A DNA stretch of 20,056 nt from an uncultured Bacilli bacterium (lineage in GTDB: Bacteria; Bacillota_I; Bacilli_A; RF39; UBA660). Location of the stretch: NCBI GenBank assembly GCA_944364005.1, contig CALVVW010000027.1, positions 1 through 20,056 of the forward strand. Reading direction: 5' to 3'. The notes under the pieces were generated by a model, which did no database searches, was not told the DNA's origin, and saw nothing but the letters and a program-made list of their open reading frames with translations. Numbering within the stretch: the stretch's first letter is position 1; the number at the start of each line of letters is the position of its first letter. This document shows positions 14,626 to 20,056 of this stretch, in pieces. The translations under genes and the position numbers were made by a program.

Positions 14626-16734
14626 ATGAGAGATGATATAATAAATGTATTAAAAAATAGTGATAAAGCTCTTACTATTTATGAGTTACAAGATGCTTTA
14701 GATTTACATTCTGTGGAAGAAGTTAGAGAATTAAGTGAAGAACTTCGTAAAATGGAAGAAGAAGTTATTATTTATTGTTCTAATAAGGGACGATATATGA
14801 TGCTTGAAAAGAGTCATTTACGTAAAGGTGTTCTACGGGCTAATAAAAAAGGTTTTGGATTTGTGGAGATTGAAAATATGGAAGATGATGTCTATATTGC
14901 TCCTGAAAATATGAATGGTGCTATTCATGATGATATCGTTTTAGTAGAAATTACTAGTAAAATGAATTTGGATAGATTAGAGGGTCGTATTTTAAAAGTA
15001 TTAAAAAGACAGGTAGAACGTTATATTGGTGAGATTAATTTTGATAAAAAAGGTGTAGGGCATATTAGGCTTGATGATTCTAAGATTAAGTTAGATATTA
15101 CGGTTGCCAAAGAAGATTCTTTAAATGCGGTTGATGGACATAAAGTTGTTGTGGAACTTATTAAGAAGTTAAATAATAATTCTAAATATTCTGGAAAAGT
15201 AGTAGAGATTATTGGCCATAAAAATGATCCAGGAGTAGATATTTTATCTATTGTTTATAAGTATAAGATAAATACGGAGTTTCCGGAGGATGTTAAAGAA
15301 GAAGTTAAAACGCTTCCTATGGAAGTTCGTGATATTGATTTAGTTGGTCGGAGAGATTTGAGAAATTTAGAGATTTTTACGATTGATGGTGACGATACGA
15401 AAGATATTGATGATGCTATTTCTATAGAACTTATGAATAATGGACATTATAAATTGGGTGTACATATTGCTGATGTTAGTTATTATGTAAAAGATGGAAG
15501 TCCACTTGATAATGAAGCAATGGAGAGAGGAACTAGTGTTTATTTGGTAGATAGAGTTATTCCTATGCTTCCTCATGAACTTTCGAATGGAATTTGTTCT
15601 TTGAACCCTAATGTTGATAGACTAGCGATTTCTTGTGTTATGGAATTTGATCACGATGGAAAACAGTTAGATTATGAGATTTTTCCTAGCGTTATACGTT
15701 CTCGCATTCAAATGACTTATAAAAAGGTCAATAGTATTTTAGAAGATAATGTTGTTCCAGAAGGGTATGCGCCATATGAAAAATCACTTAGACTTATGGA
15801 AGAACTTGCTCAAATACTTAGAAAGATGAAAGTAAAACGCGGATATATTGATTTTGAAGTAGATGAAGCTAAAATTTTAGTTGATAAAGATTGTAAGCCA
15901 GTAAATGTTGTTTTGAGAGATCGTGGAGCAGGGGAAAAATTAATAGAGGACTTTATGATTGCTGCTAATGAATGTGTTGCGACACATATTTATTTCATGT
16001 CTTTACCATTTATTTATCGTGTTCATGAGGTTCCAAAAGAAGAAAAATTACGTAGTTATTTAAGTTTTGTAGGGAGTCTTGGTTATCAAGTTCCGGGTGA
16101 CTTAAAAGATACTAGTCCTAAGACTGTACAGAAGATTATTAAATATTTGGAAGATAAACCTGAGTTTAAGATATTATCCAGTTTATTACTTCGTAGTATG
16201 CAAAAAGCAGTTTATAGACCTGAAAATTTAGGACATTATGGTCTTGCTAGTCAATGTTATACTCACTTTACTTCTCCGATTCGTAGATATCCTGATACTA
16301 CGGTTCATCGTTTACTTAGAACTTATTTATTTAATAAAGAGTTAGATATGGGAACGATTCGTAAATGGGAAGAAAAATTAATTTATATTTCAGAACATTC
16401 TTCTTCTAGAGAACGAGCAAGTGTTGATTGTGAGCGAGAAGTAGAAGATATGAAAATGGCTGAGTATATGGAAGGTCATATTGGGGAAGAGTTTCAGGGT
16501 ATGATTTCATCTGTTACTAGCTTTGGAATGTTTGTAGAACTTGATAATTTAATCGAGGGTCTTGTTCCACTTCGCGATATGAAAGACTTCTTCCATTATG
16601 ATGAGGAACATATGACATTAACGGGTGAGAGAAGTCATGTAAAATATACGATTGGTGATAAGTTATTAGTTAAAGTAGTACGTGCTTCTAAGGAAGATAA
16701 AACTATTGATTTTGAGGTAGTAAGGAAGTTGTAG
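14626..16734 (+). CDS. rnr: Ribonuclease R
   Basis: RNase R is a processive 3'-5' exoribonuclease that degrades structured RNA and, with SmpB/tmRNA, mRNA from stalled ribosomes. The ATG at 14626 follows AGAAGGTGA (14612-14620); an in-frame GTG at 14617 lies inside that site. The 702-residue protein has an N-terminal winged-helix-like region (1-60), cold-shock domain 1 (67-110, with K-G-F-G-F-V) and cold-shock domain 2 (about 130-200). The RNB catalytic core has I-D-G-D-D-T-K-D-I-D-D-A (253-264), where the metal-binding Asp residues are intact, and an S1 domain lies at about 619-700. It ends just after S1, without the long Lys-rich tail of E. coli or B. subtilis RNase R. The next gene starts 1 nt after its stop. 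Confidence 0.96.
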   Translation: MRDDIINVLKNSDKALTIYELQDALDLHSVEEVRELSEELRKMEEEVIIYCSNKGRYMMLEKSHLRKGVLRANKKGFGFVEIENMEDDVYIAPENMNGAIHDDIVLVEITSKMNLDRLEGRILKVLKRQVERYIGEINFDKKGVGHIRLDDSKIKLDITVAKEDSLNAVDGHKVVVELIKKLNNNSKYSGKVVEIIGHKNDPGVDILSIVYKYKINTEFPEDVKEEVKTLPMEVRDIDLVGRRDLRNLEIFTIDGDDTKDIDDAISIELMNNGHYKLGVHIADVSYYVKDGSPLDNEAMERGTSVYLVDRVIPMLPHELSNGICSLNPNVDRLAISCVMEFDHDGKQLDYEIFPSVIRSRIQMTYKKVNSILEDNVVPEGYAPYEKSLRLMEELAQILRKMKVKRGYIDFEVDEAKILVDKDCKPVNVVLRDRGAGEKLIEDFMIAANECVATHIYFMSLPFIYRVHEVPKEEKLRSYLSFVGSLGYQVPGDLKDTSPKTVQKIIKYLEDKPEFKILSSLLLRSMQKAVYRPENLGHYGLASQCYTHFTSPIRRYPDTTVHRLLRTYLFNKELDMGTIRKWEEKLIYISEHSSSRERASVDCEREVEDMKMAEYMEGHIGEEFQGMISSVTSFGMFVELDNLIEGLVPLRDMKDFFHYDEEHMTLTGERSHVKYTIGDKLLVKVVRASKEDKTIDFEVVRKL

Positions 16735-16735
16735 T

Positions 16736-17938
16736 ATGGCTAAAAAGAAAGTTAGAAGATTAAAAAGGGCTGGCAAAATACTAGTAGTATGTAGTTTTTT
16801 ACTATTAATGTTAGTTGTTTTTACCGGTTGTTATTGTCTTTCTAATTTTTCTTTATTTTCTTCTTCTAATAAAGATTTGAAACATGTAAAAAAGGTAGAA
16901 GAAATTGAAAAGTATCCTAAAAAATATAGTTTTGATTTATTTATGGTAGGGGATGCTTTGATTCATAGTGCTATTTATGAAGATGCTCTGTTATCTGATG
17001 GTAGTTATGATTTTAAACCAATGTTAGAATATATAAAACCACTATCCTCTAAGTATGATTTGGCTTATTATAATCAGGAGACTATTCTTGGCGGGAGAGA
17101 GTTAGGTTATTCTAATTATCCTAGGTTTAATTCTCCTGATGAAGTAGGAGATGCCTTTATTGATGCTGGTTTTAATCTCGTTTCTCTAGCAACCAATCAT
17201 ACGATGGATCAAGGTGAAGCTGGCGTCTTGCATTCTGTTAATTACTGGTCAAATCAAAAAAATGTTGTCTGGGATGGACAACGTAGTTCTCAAGAGGAAA
17301 GAGATAAGGTACGTGTTTATGAATGTAATGGGATTAAATATGCATTTTTTTCTTATACTACTTGGACGAATGGTTTAGAGACGCCAGTGGGAAAAGAATA
17401 TCTAAATAATGTATATTCTCCAGAAAAAGCTAAAGATGATATCGATAAAGTTAAAGATAAGGTAGATGTTATTATTGTTGCGATGCATTGGGGAATAGAG
17501 TATTCTATGGATGTTTCTAAGGAGCAGGAGGATATTGCTAATTATTTAGCTTCTTTAGGTGTTAATCTTATTATAGGAAGTCATCCACATGTTGTTGAAC
17601 CTGTTCAATATATCAATGATGGAAAAACACTGGTCATTTATTCTCTAGGTAATTTTATTTCTGATCAAGTAGGGACTGAAAGATTGACAGGATTAATGAT
17701 GGAAGTTACAATAAATAAAGTAGAAACGAAGAAGGGTGCTGTTATTACAGTAGATAATCCAAAAGCAGACCTTATTTATACAGATTCTAGTTATAGCAGT
17801 AAACGTAATTTTAAGGTCTATCCTTATTCTAAATTAGATGATTCGATATTACCTAATTATAGGAATTATTATAATGAATATAAAAATATTGTTAGTTCAC
17901 GTTATTCTGATCTTGTTTGGGGATTAAGTAGGAGTTGA
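16736..17938 (+). CDS. CapA/PgsA-like membrane-anchored metallophosphoesterase-family protein
   Basis: The 400-residue protein starts with a basic segment and one hydrophobic span (about 14-36), so the bulk should lie outside the membrane. T30-G31-C32 resembles a lipobox end but has Phe at -3, so a membrane anchor is more likely. The CapA-type core is clear: V-G-D-A-L-I-H (71-77), N-Q-E (113-115), N-H-T-M-D-Q-G (154-160), H-W-G-I-E (251-255), G-S-H-P-H-V-V (281-287) and S-L-G-N-F (303-307). The family is named from poly-gamma-glutamate capsule synthesis, but no capB, capC or other capsule genes are nearby, so the substrate is unknown. It begins 1 nt after rnr, with its ribosome binding site (AAGGAAG) inside rnr, and ends 4 nt before smpB, so it is locked into an RNA-quality-control operon. 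Confidence 0.88.
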   Translation: MAKKKVRRLKRAGKILVVCSFLLLMLVVFTGCYCLSNFSLFSSSNKDLKHVKKVEEIEKYPKKYSFDLFMVGDALIHSAIYEDALLSDGSYDFKPMLEYIKPLSSKYDLAYYNQETILGGRELGYSNYPRFNSPDEVGDAFIDAGFNLVSLATNHTMDQGEAGVLHSVNYWSNQKNVVWDGQRSSQEERDKVRVYECNGIKYAFFSYTTWTNGLETPVGKEYLNNVYSPEKAKDDIDKVKDKVDVIIVAMHWGIEYSMDVSKEQEDIANYLASLGVNLIIGSHPHVVEPVQYINDGKTLVIYSLGNFISDQVGTERLTGLMMEVTINKVETKKGAVITVDNPKADLIYTDSSYSSKRNFKVYPYSKLDDSILPNYRNYYNEYKNIVSSRYSDLVWGLSRS

Positions 17939-17942
17939 TTTT

Positions 17943-18383
17943 GTGGAAATATTAAATAGAAAAGCAAAATATGATTATTTTATAGAAGAAGTATATGAAG
18001 CTGGTATTGTATTAACTGGCACAGAAATAAAATCTATTCGAAATGGTGATTGTAATATTAAAGATTGTTACGGAATTATTCGTAATCATGAAGTTTATCT
18101 TTTAAATATGTATGTTGCTCCTTATAAACAAGGAAATATATTTAATCATGAGGAAAGTCGTAGTCGTAAATTATTACTTCATAAAAAAGAAATCAAAAAG
18201 TTAGAAGATGCTCTTCAGTTAAAGGGCCTTACTTTGATACCAGTAAAGCTTTATTTTAAAGATAATCGATTAAAGGTATCTTTAGGTGTTTGTCGCGGTA
18301 AAAAAGATTATGACAAAAGGGATGCTATTAAAGATAGAGATATGAAAAGAGAAGCTTTAAAAAATATTAAAAATTATTATTAA
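17943..18383 (+). CDS. smpB: SsrA-binding protein
   Basis: SmpB binds tmRNA and brings it to stalled ribosomes for rescue and tagging. The 146-residue protein has N-R-K-A-K-Y-D-Y (5-12), G-T-E-I-K-S-I-R-N-G (26-35), the N-x-Y-V-A-P-Y region and the basic C-terminal tail G-K-K-D-Y-D-K-R-D, which in this family enters the mRNA channel. The start codon is GTG, supported by TAGGAG 8 nt upstream (17929-17934), which overlaps the end of the capA-like gene. It ends the rnr-capA-smpB unit. No ssrA sequence was seen downstream within the window. Confidence 0.96.
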   Translation: MEILNRKAKYDYFIEEVYEAGIVLTGTEIKSIRNGDCNIKDCYGIIRNHEVYLLNMYVAPYKQGNIFNHEESRSRKLLLHKKEIKKLEDALQLKGLTLIPVKLYFKDNRLKVSLGVCRGKKDYDKRDAIKDRDMKREALKNIKNYY

Positions 18384-18416
18384 AAAAGGAAAAGTTTAGT
18401 TTGACTTTTCCTTTTT
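18383..18416. terminator. Shared bidirectional terminator
   Basis: A long stem, AAGGAAAAGT (18386-18395) with ACTTTTCCTT (18404-18413), extended by A-T pairs and closed by an 8-nt loop, has T-rich sequence on the plus side and A-rich sequence on the left (T on minus). It serves smpB and the convergent minus-strand gene, whose stop codon (18396-18398) lies in the loop. Confidence 0.85.
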
Positions 18417-19025
18417 CTGTGTGTTATTAGTTTTTCTTGTGGTATTTGGTTTTTTCTTTTTTTGCGTTGTAGTCTTTTTTTCATGATATTTAATAGTTTT
18501 AGAAGCGCTTTTTACTGGTCTTACTCTTTCAGGCGTATGTTCTTTCTTTGTTTCATGTTTATTTTCTGATTGATGTTTTTTTATTTTTGCTGATTGATTG
18601 TTAACTTTTGGAGTGGTTCTTTTCGCTTCTTTGATAGCTTTTACTTTTTCATTCTCTATTTTAGAAAGAGTTGCTAAAATAATAATGCCAATTCCTAATA
18701 CTATTGTAATACAGTCAAAATTATTGAATATTTTTTCTATAAGGTAAGTATAAATTAAGGATATAAATCCAATTACTATAAATATAATACCAATTACACG
18801 TACTTTTTTTAGACTACTGTTAATACTGGCAATTCCTCCTAGTATTGCTACTATTAATGTAATGTAAGATAATGTTACAATTACTGCTTCACCATGTTCA
18901 TGACCTGGTAGTGGTCCTATGATTATCCCTAGTAAGCTTAATGTTCCTAATATAGCATAACCAATTCCAAATAAAATCATTATTATACCTAAGAGTTTTA
19001 AAGCTCCACTTCTTTCTTCTTTCAA
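18396..19025 (-). CDS. Four-span membrane protein with Lys-rich C-terminal tail, unknown function
   Basis: I cannot assign this 209-residue protein to a family. Four hydrophobic segments are visible at about 9-37, 47-67, 76-97 and 104-120. The loop K-K-V-R (73-76) between spans 2 and 3 and the positive-inside rule place both termini in the cytoplasm. The short loop G-P-L-P-G-H-E-H-G-E (37-46) would face out. From about residue 125 to the end is an 85-residue tail very rich in Lys, Thr, Asn and Gln, likely disordered and strongly basic; it could bind nucleic acid or acidic lipids, which is inference. The start is TTG, supported by AAAGGAG 9 nt upstream. A TATAAT on the minus strand (plus 19049-19054) could be its -10 box. 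Confidence 0.75.
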   Translation of the reverse strand: MKEERSGALKLLGIIMILFGIGYAILGTLSLLGIIIGPLPGHEHGEAVIVTLSYITLIVAILGGIASINSSLKKVRVIGIIFIVIGFISLIYTYLIEKIFNNFDCITIVLGIGIIILATLSKIENEKVKAIKEAKRTTPKVNNQSAKIKKHQSENKHETKKEHTPERVRPVKSASKTIKYHEKKTTTQKKKKPNTTRKTNNTQKKEKSN

Positions 19026-19163
19026 CGTATCAAACTCCTTTCTAGATAATTATAGAATATCATTGTTCTACTTTTTTTTCTATATTTTTTCTTTACTTAT
19101 TAAAAAAATTAATTTATTTTGTGTAAAAGTTTACTATATTGTAAGAAGTGTTGTTATATAAAA

Positions 19164-19204
19164 CCTTTAAAGTTATCTAAATATTTTTAGATTGACTTTA
19201 AAGG
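19164..19204 (-). terminator. Long hairpin terminator of the AIM24-like gene
   Basis: CCTTTAAAGT (19164-19173) pairs with ACTTTAAAGG (19195-19204), and inside it ATCTAAA (19175-19181) pairs with TTTAGAT (19186-19192) around a 4-nt loop. On the minus strand it begins 9 nt after the gene's stop and is followed by TTTTATAT, fitting an intrinsic terminator. Confidence 0.75.
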
Positions 19205-19213
19205 CTTGACTTT

Positions 19214-19975
19214 TCATTTATCTACTGGTGCAAGTAATACTTTACCGGTGCCACGATATACATTTACTAATCCTTCTCCTGATGCTGCTGATCCTATTAG
19301 GCTTTTTCCAGAACGTTCTACTGTAAATTCTAGGCTTCCGCTCCAAGCTATTGCCATATTTCCATCGATTTTTACGGTGTCATTTTCTAGTTCTATTTCA
19401 ATAAGTTCTTCTTGTGGACATGGAGATTCAATACATAAAATTCCTTGACCTTGAACTCCTAAATTGAATAATCCTTCATTTCCAGCGACTGCTGATGAAA
19501 TGTTACTGCGCATGACCGCTTTTTGTTGTAGTTTAGATTCACATGCTAGAAATAATCCATCGTCTAATACTATAGAATTGTTCCATTCTTCGAGATTTAA
19601 TAGAATAATATATTTATATGTAGGCTCTAATACCATTTGGCCATCTCCGGTATATTCAGGTTTAATGGTAGATTCACCTGTTACTTTTCCTCTTACAGCT
19701 TTTGAAAATAAGTCTCCAACTCCTTTTAGACCAGTTGTTGCATTTACATTACCTACCATCCATTGCATTGCTCCTGCTTGTACTGTGACAGGGGATACTG
19801 CTAGATTACAAATAACTTGTCTTTTTCTAACATTCATTAAGTTACTGAAATAACTGGTTTGTGCAGTCATTGGAGTTACACTCAAATCCCTTAAATATTC
19901 TACCACTGTAAATGGACCCTTTGTATCTAATATTTTTATGTCATTATTGTCTAAAAAATTTTTTACTTTATACAT
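19214..19975 (-). CDS. AIM24 (DUF124) family protein
   Basis: This 253-residue protein belongs to the AIM24 family, named from a yeast mitochondrial protein, with beta-sheet-rich structure and no settled bacterial role. Supporting blocks are Q-A-G-A-M-Q-W-M-V-G-N (66-76), G-D-G-Q-M-V-L-E-P-T (111-120), the glycine-rich N-L-G-V-Q-G-Q-G region and the ending G-E-G-L-V-N-V-Y-R-G-T-G-K-V-L-L-A-P. No signal peptide or membrane span is evident, so it is probably cytoplasmic. The ATG at 19975 has only a weak GAG-type ribosome binding site; no alternative start is in frame before an upstream stop. It has its own terminator and is preceded by a long imperfect palindrome (19990-20027). Confidence 0.9.
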   Translation of the reverse strand: MYKVKNFLDNNDIKILDTKGPFTVVEYLRDLSVTPMTAQTSYFSNLMNVRKRQVICNLAVSPVTVQAGAMQWMVGNVNATTGLKGVGDLFSKAVRGKVTGESTIKPEYTGDGQMVLEPTYKYIILLNLEEWNNSIVLDDGLFLACESKLQQKAVMRSNISSAVAGNEGLFNLGVQGQGILCIESPCPQEELIEIELENDTVKIDGNMAIAWSGSLEFTVERSGKSLIGSAASGEGLVNVYRGTGKVLLAPVDK

Positions 19976-19989
19976 ATTTTTTCTCGTAT

Positions 19990-20027
19990 AATCAATCTTA
20001 TAGAAATATTAATCTATTTGATTGATT
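19990..20027. repeat. Imperfect palindrome upstream of the AIM24-like gene
   Basis: AATCAATC (19990-19997) and GATTGATT (20020-20027) are exact inverted repeats. Inside them ATAGA (20000-20004) and TCTAT (20013-20017) are also inverted, separated from the outer arms by TT on each side, with an 8-nt centre. It starts 15 nt upstream of the gene's start codon. It could be an operator or a leader hairpin. No T-run follows on the minus strand, so it is not an obvious terminator. Confidence 0.6.
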
Positions 20028-20056
20028 CCTTTCTATTTATATTTTTTGTTTATTAT

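Noticed and set aside
19026..19163. Possible gene or small RNA in the gap between the last two minus-strand genes
   Set aside because: No open frame with a ribosome binding site and no structure beyond the terminator hairpin at its right edge; the rest is AT-rich filler with a candidate -10 box.
19206..19853. Open frames on the plus strand opposite the AIM24-like gene
   Set aside because: They are antisense shadows of a conserved coding sequence, with no ribosome binding site and no recognisable product.

Overview
The window is AT-rich chromosomal DNA of a low-GC Gram-positive bacterium, most likely an uncultured member of the Bacillota (Bacilli or Erysipelotrichia-like). The signs are strong AGGAGG-type ribosome binding sites, short intrinsic terminators, a T-box riboswitch, murein genes (murD, a FemABX transferase), and the gene order rpsL-rpsG-fusA-tuf and secG-rnr-smpB. 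TGA is used as a stop (murD, capA-like, AIM24-like), so this is the standard bacterial code, not the Mollicutes TGA=Trp code. I cannot assign a species. No mobile elements, CRISPR arrays, tRNAs or rRNAs were seen. Apart from one lipoprotein and a few small membrane or unknown proteins, this is housekeeping DNA.

Layout. Positions 1-149 hold a terminator and the promoter of an unrecognised 53-residue single-span membrane protein (150-311). A good promoter (TTGACT-N17-TATATT) and a hairpin-bearing leader precede the str operon: rpsL, rpsG, fusA, then tuf, which also has its own promoter and ends at a strong terminator (442-4743). On the minus strand, facing tuf, is a two-gene unit of a FemABX aminoacyltransferase and a small nucleoside-deoxyribosyltransferase-like protein (6400 down to 4765). 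A divergent intergenic region leads to murD and eno (6519-9140), then a single-gene lipoprotein with an HEXXH zinc-protease-like motif (9233-10846). A proline-type T-box leader (10895-11092) controls two consecutive prolyl-tRNA synthetases of different evolutionary types. Next come secG with its own promoter and terminator, and rnr, a CapA-like phosphoesterase and smpB as one tight unit (14626-18383). The right end carries two minus-strand genes: a four-span membrane protein with a Lys-rich tail and an AIM24-family protein.

How the genes work together. The first block makes the small-subunit decoding proteins and the two elongation GTPases. The middle block supplies peptidoglycan precursor ligation (murD), interpeptide bridge formation (FemABX) and glycolysis (eno). 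The proS block is induced when tRNA-Pro is uncharged. The secG/rnr/smpB block serves secretion and RNA decay plus trans-translation rescue; no ssrA was seen in the window.

The most striking observation is in EF-G (fusA). The guanine-specificity Asp of the G4 motif NKxD is Gly, and the Ser of the G5 motif (usual G-S-A) is Asp. This looks like a carboxylate that has moved from one nucleotide-binding loop to the other. The neighbouring S12 has Ile at the normally invariant Pro of the K-D-L-P-G loop, the position of E. coli streptomycin-resistance and -dependence mutations. Both changes need at least two base substitutions in one of the codons concerned, so a single read error does not explain them.
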